A stretch of DNA of 64,000 nucleotides from the NCBI GenBank assembly GCA_028023455.1, contig JAQFVV010012669.1, forward strand, positions 938,501 through 1,002,500, read 5' to 3'. The notes under the pieces are model-generated. The model did not search any database and was not told the origin of the DNA. It was given only the letters and a program-made list of their open reading frames with translations. A program made the translations under genes and the position numbers. This document shows positions 11,870 to 21,599 of this stretch, piece by piece. The stretch's first letter is position 1; every line of letters begins with the position of its first letter. The stretch is from Epiperipatus broadwayi. Its lineage: Eukaryota; Onychophora; Udeonychophora; Euonychophora; Peripatidae.

Positions 11870-13020
11870 CCTATAAAAATATAAGTTATACAAATATATA
11901 TCTATTATTTTTTGAGTTTATTATTGACAAAATCTGATTTTTTTGCAATATTTATCTGCATGCATAATTTAAAAAAAAAAATTAAATCAATCTTTTTATT
12001 TTATTAATGTAATAGACACTCTACCAATTATGTCAAATCACACAAGGCACTATTATGCAGTAATATATATATAAGTATTTATTTTGAGGGTCATTCAGTG
12101 AAACTAATAATATGCAAAATACACTAATGTTTTTTTGTAAATTAAACATGTTAACTTTTGATTTTAAATATGAAGTATATTTTTTTAACTTAATATGTAT
12201 AAATTTATTGTATTCAATATAATAAACTGATTTTTAAAATAAATAAAAGAAAAAGTCAAAGGAAGACAAATGAATCATATTAATGTTATTAAAAATTATA
12301 AAATATTTATGAAATATATTTTTATAATAAATACTAATTATTAATTTTTAATGAAACATTAATTATTAGTATATGCGTGTAATAATTAATGGTTGTGCTT
12401 AAGAAATATATTTAATCAAGCATATTTTAAATATAAAAACATAATACATTTTATATTCTTTTATATAATAACTATTCAGCAGTTTAAATATACAAGACCA
12501 CTCTTTCCTCTCTCTCACTATACATGTATTTTACTAACAATCTTTTCATCATATGAGCTCGAAATTTAAAGAATGTAGATTTCCTACTAAAAAGAGCTAT
12601 TATAGGTTAATGTGAGAACTTGCTTAACTTAAAGGATTGTCAATTAATAGTAATAGATAGTTTCTTGGCAACATCAAAAGTTAAAAGTTATCTCCTCATT
12701 TCTATTCTTTATTATAATAACATTCCATAGAAATATTTAATTCAACATAAATGTGTTTAAGGTAGCAGACCATGTGTGTGCCAATGAACTTATGTTACAT
12801 AAGTGGAAAAATACAAAAATATTACATAGAAAGGAATAGGTATAAAGAATAAAAATTCAAAGAGGCTGCTCACACGACAATGGTGAATAATCTCATAAAT
12901 TGACCTAGTGTAACTATACATAATGTATGGAAACCACTAATCAACTTTGCTCTTAGGAAAAAATGGAGAAATTGGGAAGAACCTCATAGATAAATATATG
13001 AAATTTCTTTTGACTGGTGC
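11870..13020. other. A+T-rich DNA, nothing recognised
   Basis: No exon, RNA gene or clear repeat boundary is seen. Confidence 0.5.
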
Positions 13021-13027
13021 TTTTGAC

Positions 13028-13150
13028 AGGGTGGCTCAGTTGGTTAGAGCATTACCTTAAAATTCAATATTCAAGAATCTAAAGGTCCAGTTTGATTCCC
13101 ATGCTAATACTGTCACTGGTCAGGCCATCAATATTTAGAAAAGAGAAGAG
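13028..13150 (+). repeat. tRNA-derived SINE
   Basis: The segment 'ggctcagttggttagagca' at 13032-13050 is a near-consensus RNA polymerase III A box. 'ggtccagtttgattccc' at 13084-13100 is a B box. A tRNA fold is not maintained (long insertion between the boxes, no acceptor pairing), so this is a SINE head and not a tRNA gene. A second copy lies on the minus strand at 52675-52795 and shares the sequence after the B box. Confidence 0.75.
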
Positions 13151-13349
13151 AATAATACCTCTTAAAACATTGTGCATATACTAACTTGCATCTATTACTA
13201 ACTGTTGAATGTAATTGGAAATTTAAATAAAGTTTAATTTTTGTAAAGACATTCAATACATAATATTAGATGATGGAAATAATTCAATTTAAAAATACAG
13301 CTAAAATCTCATCATTACAACCCTTCAGGAAAACAATATATATATATAT

Positions 13350-13435
13350 TGTGTAGCCTGTGTGATTTACTTCAGTGGAAGAATGTGAGACTAAATATTG
13401 TAATGTCTTCAGATTGATTCCAGTTTTGGCATTTT
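13350..13435 (+). repeat. Degenerate tRNA-like (SINE-like) repeat
   Basis: The segment 'acttcagtggaagaatg' near 13370 resembles an A box of a Gly-type tRNA. 'cagattgattccag' near 13411-13424 resembles a B box. The spacing fits, but other tRNA features are lost. It could be a second SINE family or a chance resemblance. Confidence 0.35.
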
Positions 13436-13544
13436 GGTAATAAAACTTCTTATGATTCCAATAAATGAAGTTATGTGATTATTTATTTATTTAATACAGC
13501 CAGTTTGTTTTTAAACTTTGAGTTAGTTTGCAATCAGATATACA

Positions 13545-13690
13545 ATCCAGAAACTAGTCTGGGGATATTGGAAGAGTAGGCACTAGATGGGGATTTTTTG
13601 CACAAGCCTTCTGGCATCCATTGATTACTCTAGCTTGCAGGGTGTGGCAATACATTTAGTGAGTTTTGTCTGTTTTAATAACAGGTATAC
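13545..13690 (+). repeat. HH1 repeat, copy C (5' truncated in the ribozyme)
   Basis: The copy starts abruptly inside stem II at 'ccagaaac'. GAAAC (13550-13554) and GTC (13557-13559) are intact and are followed by TGGGG, the unit body and the beginning of the next unit (gtggcaatac ... gagttttgtctg near 13642-13675). It confirms that HH1 units are joined head to tail, and it shows the ancestral GAAAC box that is mutated in other copies. Confidence 0.75.
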
Positions 13691-14525
13691 ATCTATAATA
13701 CATTTGACACTTTAATGTAATACCTACACAAATTTGCATAAGACAGGGTTATTTCTTTCCATACTATGTCATCTTATGGAATAGTTTGCATAGTCTCTGT
13801 TATAACTATTATCTACATCAATTTCTCTCAAGGTGGTACAATTTTTATCCATTTTATGAAACAGTAAAAGTCAGCATGAAAAATATATGTAATAATCAAT
13901 GATAGTTTGCATATATTATAATATTTTTTAAAAATGTATTATTTGTACAAATTATTATATTTTAATGATAATAAAAGTACACAGTATTTCTTTGTGTTAT
14001 TTAAAGTCACATTTTTATATAGAAAGAAAAATATATATTTTAAATGTAATAAGTTGAAATATACGGTAACAATGAGAGATAACCCTATTTCTTACGTTCA
14101 CAGTTCATAATAATGAGATCCATTATAACGAGGGTTTATGACAGTTGTGTGTGTCTGTTTATATATAACTGTTTCCAAAAAAATGTTTTATAAATATAAT
14201 AAAATAATGAAATTTAAAAAGTGTTACATTTTTAGTATGACAATTTAATTTTTATTGAAGTTAATATTTCGGTAGCAGTATTGTGTTTATCATAGCAAAT
14301 CCTTTCTTTAATAGATTATCTTTTGGGTTATAATAGTTTTAAAATGTTTTCATCTATTTTATTATCCTGCTTAGTTTGATGCTATGATAGAATGGAGACT
14401 GGAGCTTAAAGTCATTGTTTAGAACTAGTTCTGTCGCTTTTGGCACTTGAATTTATTATGAAATCCTGATTAATAAAACTTTGGTTATTATTATCTATTT
14501 TATTTATTTATATATATATTTTTAG

Positions 14526-14632
14526 GTTTTACAGGATTTGGATGAAGAGTTCAGAGAAAATCATCTAGAAATTTTGACACGTTTTTACCTTGCTTTTGAA
14601 AGTGTTCATAAGTATGTTTCTGATTTAAATAG
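14526..14632 (+). CDS. WASHC5: WASHC5 (strumpellin) internal exon
   Basis: This internal exon of 107 nt starts in phase 0 after a TTTTTAG acceptor (14521-14525) and ends two bases into an arginine codon before a GTAAGG donor (14633). The encoded peptide includes '[20 protein letters not shown]' and '[13 protein letters not shown]'. From memory, vertebrate strumpellin has nearly the same N-terminal segment ([20 protein letters not shown]). Strumpellin is a subunit of the WASH complex, which activates Arp2/3-driven actin assembly on endosomes. A second possible acceptor lies at 14534, but the LQ codons before it also match the family, favouring 14526. No stop or frameshift occurs. The next expected residues (YLDDLNEG-like) were not found downstream in the window, nor the preceding exon upstream. 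Confidence 0.93.
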
Positions 14633-15050
14633 GTAAGGTATATCAATTATTTTATTTATTAGTAGAAAATAATAATAATCTCCTTTTGTTATACTTTTAT
14701 ATAAATCTTAAGCAGTTGGAACAACAGTAAAATGACTCTCTATTAAGCAAAAGAGTTATGGGATAGATTTTTTTTTTTTTGAAGACAATGAAAGAAAAAA
14801 ATATATTAAAAAAAGGGAGAGGAGTTTGCCTGGCAAATTGGATGAAACTGTTTTATTTTGCCATTTTAGTATTGGCAAACTAAAACAATTTCTAATGGGT
14901 ATTTAAAAATAGAAAAACAGATGGGAAAATTGAACAGCTTGGATTTTTTTTTCTTGGGCAGATAACATATATATATACGTTATGCAATTTTGTGTGAGGG
15001 ATATGTATTGCTAAACTTTGTATGAATTATTATACCTAATTATATTATAT
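14633..15050 (+). other. Start of the intron after the WASHC5 exon
   Basis: The intron opens with GTAAGG. The stretch is A+T-rich and holds nothing else I can identify. Confidence 0.6.
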
Positions 15051-15059
15051 AGCTAATAG

Positions 15060-15260
15060 TTTTTTTAAAAAAATATTGTTGTATTACTTCTAAAAATGCT
15101 TATCTGCAATCGTAATATTTAACGAATTATTAGTGCTTTGAGACTGTGTGTTTGTGTATATATATATTTAGCCTACAAAGAATTTAATAGTAGCTTCCAC
15201 ATGGTTCTAGTTCTGAATAACTGGCTATACAGTCAAAAACAATCTTTTAATTTGAACCAA
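15060..15260 (+). repeat. Dispersed repeat pair, copy 1
   Basis: This matches 16230-16440 in diverged form. Both contain 'attgttgta...ttc..aaa', 'cttatct.caatc', 'gagactgt.tgtgt.tttgtgt' and a TA microsatellite in the same order. The family is unknown and non-coding. Confidence 0.5.
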
Positions 15261-15985
15261 GAATGATATGTTACTCATTTAGTGAAGACAATCCAAAAAT
15301 GTATTTAAAATATTCACATACTTTTTATATATTGTAATTATCTAGAAGAATCAAAATATTTCAGTTTGTTAATGATAAATATAAGAATAAAGAGAAAAAG
15401 GCTTTAAAAAAAAAATTATGATAAAAAATGTATTTTTATTTAATAACAGAATGAATAGTAAAACATTTTATGTAAGAATTGAAATTGATATGTTCTTAAA
15501 GACAGAGAAATATTTAGGAAGGAATAGTAATAACTGCAATGGTATGTACATGTCATGGTATGTTTGCTAAGAAAAGATATTCTTTTAGTTTCATTTATCA
15601 TAGTCACCTATAATGTAATATTGTATGCACTGTCACATTCATGTAGTTAATGTTCATTTATATTTGCAAGCTAAGTAAAAATCAACCTGTCTAACAACTG
15701 CATTATACTCAAAGGATGGTCTATTGTTAACCAAATTTCCAGTGCAATTTATAGCAATCAAAGATTCACCCAATATTCATATTTTTATAAAAAGTTCTTA
15801 GTGATTGATGAGCAAGCTGTGCATACAGTTTAATGTTTTATATATAAAATCATTTATTATAAAATGGAATTAAATAATTATTGTGGTAAAAGCAAACGGA
15901 AAAGGGGAAAAAGATATAATTGTTCTTACAACCAATAAAATATCACATTACTATCAAATGATTCCAGCTTACATATTGCTGTTAA

Positions 15986-16094
15986 GCAGCATACTCTTTT
16001 TCTTTCACAATTGCTATGTCACTTTAATAACACTAGTTATTAAAGCTTAGATTATGTGACTTAGCAGTGACAGAAGGAAAAGTATATGCTGCTA
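15986..16094. repeat. Short fold-back (hairpin) repeat
   Basis: Arms of about 37 nt (gcagcatact... and its inverse ending ...gtatatgctgc) flank a centre that is itself nearly palindromic (tttaataac...gttattaaag). On transcription this would form a long hairpin. No coding content or target duplication is evident. Confidence 0.6.
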
Positions 16095-16229
16095 AAAAAA
16101 AAAAGTTATTCTTAAGGAAAGAATGGTTGAAAATTAAAGCAAGAGGGAAGGAAGTTAGAAAAAGTGTCATGAAGTGGGATGTGCTGCTTCTATCCGTAAA
16201 TGGTGTCTAATGCTAAACATATGAATTAT

Positions 16230-16440
16230 ATATAATCATATATAATAGATTTTTATTTTTTAAATATTATTGTTGTAGTGTTTTCAGAATTTCTTATCTA
16301 CAATCAAATTATCGAAGGATTTTCTAGTGATTGTGATGTGAGACTGTATGTGTATTTGTGTGTGTGTATATATATAATGAACAATTTAAATGTGGTTGCC
16401 AAATATTGTATTTAGTTCCAGCTTTGAATGCCAAAGTTTT
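16230..16440 (+). repeat. Dispersed repeat pair, copy 2
   Basis: This is the diverged partner of 15060-15260. The TG/TA microsatellite follows the same conserved block in both copies, as often happens at the tails of retroposed repeats. Confidence 0.5.
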
Positions 16441-17279
16441 ATTGATAAAGACAAAAATCAGAAATTGCTATAAAGACTTAAATGCACTACCATGTGCTAA
16501 TCACTCAAGCTTTCTTTATATGGTAGTAGAGCAAATAGTTGCTCTTATATATATATATATATCATATTGAGCAATCTAAAAAGTCCAAATGATATTATGT
16601 TAATATATATTATAATAGAAGTGCCCATGTGATGTCTAATAAATCTTAACATATAACTATATGTTAATGTATCAATTAGATAATGGAAATAAATCATCAG
16701 ATAAATTACATTTGAGATGACTAGGTTATTTATTTGGTGGTCATTTATTTGCCAATGTATGTGGTTATATTATCATATTCATTTCCATTGAAGTCAGAGA
16801 AGAATGCAATGATATTAATTGTAATTTATATTCCATATTCTAGTTACAGGAATGTCACAAATTAATCTTATTTAATTGGGCCAGTAACACATCACATTAT
16901 GTTTCTTTTACATCACACATCTGCTCTTAAGATCTAATGATAGCTCTCAGAATTCAAACTTAGTTTAATATAACTCAATAATTTATCATGATAACATACA
17001 GATATAGCATCTTAATATCATATATACTCTATATACACAATATAAAATGATATAATAAAACAAAAATTTATGTAATATAAGCATTTCAAATCTAATTCTA
17101 TTTTAATAAGAATTTCTCATCAACTCTAAATATGTGCTCTAAAATATCAACTCTAGACATTCATTCTGAAATAAACATGAAGTTGTTTAAAACTGAAGGA
17201 ATTCAAGAAATGGCATGTTTTAACTTTTATGAATTGTTTTTGCATTCTAATTTGAAAGATGTTGACCATGAAGTTAATT

Positions 17280-17990
17280 TAAAGCAGAAAATATTTTTAT
17301 ATCATTTGTTAATTCAAAACTTTATTTAATTGATAAAAAAAACATTAATTATTGCATAGGTTGGAATATAAATACTAATGTTATTTACTGGGATAGAATA
17401 TAGATGGTAATATTATTTATCTAGTGAAATATTTTTTCCTCCCATAAATATTAAATAAGTTAGTTTTTTAAAATTGAATGAAGAAACTTAGTTATATGTA
17501 AGCCTACAACAATTAAAAAGTATGAAATATATACGTTGATATTATTTCCTATTGGAGGTGCCATTTAAATTTAAAATTTTTGTATTGCATGTTAATTGAA
17601 AAAGTTGATTTAATTAATAATAATAATAACATAATTGTTGCATGGATTGGAATAATATATATTTTATAACACAGATTTATACTTAGCAGAACCCTGCTTT
17701 TCACATAGGCAGTTTTATACAGGATGATCCAGCGCTATTCAAATTTTTAAAAAATACTATCACATAGGAAAAAATTAATAATGCAGAAACTATCACAGAT
17801 ATCATATATCATAAAATTTTTTTATGAATTTTATATTGTTAACTTTTTGTAATTTAAAATTAAATTTAAAACAAGTTTTTCATCTTATAATTATTAAATT
17901 CTTTAAAGTAGAGAAAAGACACTTAATTATTTTGTAAGTTTATAACAATTAAAAATTCGACACAAAAACCTATAATTATCATATATTATC
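17280..17990 (+). repeat. Degenerate local duplications
   Basis: A block 'taattattgcataggttgg' near 17345 recurs as 'ataattgttgcatggattgg' near 17630. A block 'cctacaacaattaaaaa' near 17502 recurs as 'tataacaattaaaaatt' near 17940. The order and spacing suggest an old tandem duplication of a few hundred bases, now heavily mutated. Confidence 0.35.
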
Positions 17991-18124
17991 TAATTACTAT
18001 ACTTGAAAACCAGGCACTCTTCATAAATCTGAAGCATCAGCATGGGATTTGGGCTTTCCATTATCGGATTTTCAATGATATGGATGGCTCAAAAGTTGGA
18101 AGTTGGAGTAGATTGGAGCCTGTC

Positions 18125-18362
18125 CATTAAAGTGTGAAGATTTGCTGTTTTAATATAAAGTGAACACTGATTATATATGTATGTGGGAGATGATAATCTG
18201 GACCAACTGATGAGTGCTGGTTTAGCACGAAATACAGATATTGGTGATTGTTTATCTTTTCTACATGTGTATGGTCATGTGTATCAGTTGTATGAGATAG
18301 TGTGGATAGTTGAAGGGTGCTTGAAAGTCTGAGTTCAAATCCCCTCTATTTCTAATTACTAT
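18125..18362 (+). repeat. HH2 SINE-like repeat with hammerhead and B box
   Basis: This is a non-coding repeat shared with two inverted copies at 26.66-27.03 kb. It begins near 'cattaaagtgtgaag', carries a hammerhead ribozyme at 18192-18256 and ends with a B-box-like GAGTTCAAATCC (18331-18342), the internal promoter element of tRNA-derived retroposons. A plausible but weak A-box region lies near 18281-18310. The combination of a polymerase III signal with a hammerhead resembles the Sm-alpha SINE-like family of Schistosoma; that parallel is from general knowledge, and sequence homology was not tested. Confidence 0.75.
18192..18256 (+). ncRNA. Type I hammerhead ribozyme, all core bases intact
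   Basis: Outer stem I is GATAA (18192-18196) with TTATC (18252-18256). Inner stem I is ACCAA (18202-18206) with TTGGT (18241-18245), and internal loops lie between the two helices. The core CUGAUGA is at 18207-18213. Stem II is GTGCT (18214-18218) with AGCAC (18224-18228), loop GGTTT, closed by the preferred G10.1-C11.1 pair. GAAA is at 18229-18232. Stem III is two pairs (A-U, U-A) around loop ACAG, followed by the cleavage triplet AUA ending at 18240. Every helix is fully paired and every invariant core base is present. The predicted product is a self-cleaving RNA cut after 18240. Activity is inferred from structure only. Confidence 0.88.
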
Positions 18363-18369
18363 ACATACC

Positions 18370-19440
18370 TACATTAATAAATATAATATAATTATTGTAT
18401 ATCAACTTCAACATTATTAAATACCAATTTTGCCTTCTATTAACACAATTCTTAAATTAATTTTCATAATGAATCCATGATATTGCAGTTTGACATATCT
18501 CGATTAAACATATAATAAATTTTGATGACCTCTTCCTATATTGCAATATAAATAAATAAAACACTGCATTGGTACCATTGTAGGTTAGCAAATTAAAATT
18601 GAAATTTGAAGAAAATCAAAAGAGAGAAATGAGAGCAAAAAAAATAAAAATCTCTTTTGCTAACATAATTAATAATTAGTTAAATTATTTGTGAAATATC
18701 ACTAAGAAATATTTTTTATCAAAATAGTGTAACAATATTTAAAAATATATAGATAATAATCTTTATATATAATAAAATATTGGAATGCTCTCAAGTAAAG
18801 TATCAGAAGTTAGCAATTAAATATTATGTGTGCATATTTTTTCCAGTTTCATAAATTTTAAGTTGTTCCCCGCCCCCTCCCCCAAACTTTTGTTATTTCA
18901 CAATAATCTTAGGATTTTTGCTGAATCTTCAACTCTTATAAATGCTTTTTTTACCATTATATTTGGAAATTCTAGAGGTCAGTTATTCTATTTAAGTTCA
19001 CAATGTCACCATGGAAAGCAGATATCCATCATCAAATCTAAGAATACACCACTATATCATCATGTTAATTGTTGCACATTCAGATTTACCAAATGGTAGA
19101 ATAAGGATTTTAATCCATGAATTTAGTGAACTCTGCTATATATATATTAATTAACTAATAATTTGAGGTTTAACTTCAAATAGCTTGACCAGGTTTTTCT
19201 ATTCTTATTGCTGTCAGCATAGAAACACAGCAATTTTTAACTAAGTTGTTTCTCTTTGATGATAACTTTCATTGATCTCACTTTGTAGTATCCAATCTTG
19301 TTTGTATCAGGATCCTTTCCTTATATTCCCTTTTATCACATATATAGTTAAATACTAAACAAAAAATAATCTCCAAAATTTTATTGTTTTTCAAATAATA
19401 GACTTTAACTAATTAATTTATTTTCCTTCTAATTCTTAAA
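18370..19440. other. A+T-rich DNA, nothing recognised
   Basis: An 89-codon open frame at 18830-19099 shows no family resemblance and no splice context. Nothing else stands out. Confidence 0.45.
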
Positions 19441-19454
19441 TATTTTTTTTAAAA

Positions 19455-19600
19455 AAAAAAAACATTCTTTCATTATTTATAATATAACATTTAATATTTC
19501 TTACATAAGCCATTTTTTATATATTTAACTCTTAATTAAATTTAAAAAAAACAACAACACATTCTTTCATTGTTTATAATAACGTTTAACACATATTCAG
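19455..19600 (+). repeat. Tandem duplication, about 96-bp period
   Basis: The segment 'acattctttcattatttata' near 19462 recurs as 'acattctttcattgtttata' near 19558, each preceded by an A-rich run. There are two units. Confidence 0.6.
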
Positions 19601-19999
19601 GGTTATTTCAACTTAAAATATTAAATCTTTTTATTTTTTAAATTGCAATAAAGATTAGTAAGAATTATTAATTGTTATTACTATTATCAAAAAATACTAT
19701 TATAGTGTATTTATTTTTTGTTTGAATCTTTATTATTATTATTATTATTTAAATATTGATGAAAGATTTTTACTTAAAAGTGTTGCAATATTTTGACAAT
19801 TATTTACTCGTATCATTTTTTTGATTATGACAGAGCATTAGAAATCCCTAAAATAACCCTTTATTTCTCTTTCCAGTTTTTGTTTTATTTATTTTAATTA
19901 ACATCATTCTTGATTTGAGGGGTCACTTATATTTAATAAAAACTATTTAAACAAAAAAAAAAAAGTCTTATGGTTTATAAAAAGTTATTCTGCCTTCTT

Positions 20000-20103
20000 T
20001 CCACACACACAACAATAGACAACACTTTTTAGAAATTTTTGATTGGACTATCCACACACACACACAATAGACAACACTTTTTAGAAATTTTTGATTGGAC
20101 TAC
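20000..20103 (+). repeat. Near-perfect 51-bp tandem duplication
   Basis: The block 'caatagacaacacttttt' followed by 'agaaatttttgattggacta' occurs twice, starting near 20012 and 20063, each preceded by a CA microsatellite. The near identity of the units shows a recent slippage or unequal-exchange event. Confidence 0.85.
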
Positions 20104-20445
20104 TTATTTGTAGACAAAACCTTATTTTTTACATATTGCAGAAAGTATCCATAATGTTATATTATTAAATTGAAGATTTTCACTGGCAGAGAAGCCATTG
20201 AGATCTTTAGAAGGCCAGATCATGTTAACATACTTGATGATACATGCAAATTACTTTCTATACTGAATTTTTTTTTTAAAAAAAAGCTCATTAATCTAAA
20301 TCACTTCTTCTCATTATTATTTCTATTTGTATTAATAGAACATTCATTATTGTTATACATCAACATTTACAATGCTTCTACAATTATTTTATAATATCAT
20401 CAAAATTGGAAAAGAATAAATATCTTTATGCTGTTCTTCCATAAA

Positions 20446-20976
20446 ATAATAATCAGAAAATAATAAATTCTTTACAATAGCCATATATCAAATTTTTTTA
20501 TATATTATTGGTGCCCTTTTCAAATGTTAATAATCTATTACATTAATTAACTATTTAGGACATAGAACCATCTAATATTCAATAATGAAATTAAAACAAA
20601 CAATACCAATATAAATCATTAAAATAAATCAAAACCCATATATATAAATCCACTAACTATAAAATAATTGACTATATCATAATACAATAAATAAAATAAA
20701 TTACATGCATTTTTTTACTTTTTTACAATTATTTTGTAATTATGGATTTATATATGTGGGTTTTGATTTATTTTAATGATTTATATTGGTATTGTTTGTT
20801 TTAATTTCATTATTGAACACTAGATGGTTTTATGTCTGAAATAATTTGTTAATATAATAGATTATTAACATTTGAAAAGGTCACCAAATCAGATGCTGAA
20901 AAAGGCTCTTAATGTATAAAATTTTTTGATATTTATATAGCTGTTGTAAAGAATTTATTATTTTCTGATAATTATT
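20446..20976. mobile_element. Fold-back (long inverted repeat) element
   Basis: The left arm (about 20446-20660, starting aataatcagaaaataataaa) and the right arm (about 20735-20976) are diverged reverse complements around an A+T-rich spacer. This is consistent with a non-autonomous fold-back transposon. No transposase and no clear target duplication are visible, and the arms differ by point changes and small indels. Confidence 0.7.
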
Positions 20977-21320
20977 TTATAATATTTGTTACCCAGTTGA
21001 TGACCAGTGTGACATAACACTAATTTATATATTTTCAATAAATTATACAAGGATGTACTAGGATAATTCATTTATATAATGTGTAATATACATATAATTT
21101 ATTTAATTATTATTATTATTTATGCTATTAATAATAATTAAATTAACTACATATGTTGTATAGTATAATTTAATGAGTATTTATTAATTTATGAATATAT
21201 TATACAATATATACTGAAAGTTTATGAACTATGAAGATAATTATAATTTTACAGTTATAATTAATTATTACCAAAATCACATTTTTCTTTATTTTGCTGT
21301 AATATCCTATGAATATAATT

Positions 21321-21578
21321 TATCCAAACCACTTCAAACACTTTTTAGCAAAACTCTTTATTTGTACACATATACATACACCTACATTTCAACTGAACTG
21401 GCTCTGAAGAAGACTGCAGGACAGTCCAAACATAGGTGTCTGTCTCTGAAGAAGACTGCAGGACACTCGAAATGTATGTGTCTGTCTCTGAAGAAGACTG
21501 CAGGAAGTCCAAACGTAGATGTATATATGTGTACAAATCAAGAGTTTTACTAAAAAGTGTTTGAAGTGGTTTGGATAT
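21321..21578. mobile_element. Fold-back element with internal 42-bp minisatellite
   Basis: Inverted arms start TATCCAAACCACTTCAAACA at 21321 and end with the complement at 21578. Between them, three tandem units start at 21402, 21444 and 21486, exactly 42 bp apart, each opening 'ctctgaagaagactgcag'. Open frames on both strands across the units are a by-product of the repeat. Elements with short inverted ends and an internal minisatellite are known among non-autonomous DNA transposons; the class here is undetermined. Confidence 0.8.
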
Positions 21579-21599
21579 ATCACTAACCTTCTCAATTTA

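Noticed and set aside
13030-13102. tRNA gene
   Set aside because: A and B boxes are good, but the spacing and arms do not give a cloverleaf, and the post-B-box sequence is shared with 52.7 kb, so it is a SINE head.
18830-19099. Small protein-coding gene (89 codons)
   Set aside because: No family resemblance, no splice or promoter context, and composition expected from A+T-rich random frames.
21402-21530. Functional tandem hammerhead ribozymes in the 42-bp units
   Set aside because: Two of three units lack G12, the cleavage position is G, and no stem I can be formed by hand. Kept only as a low-interest resemblance.
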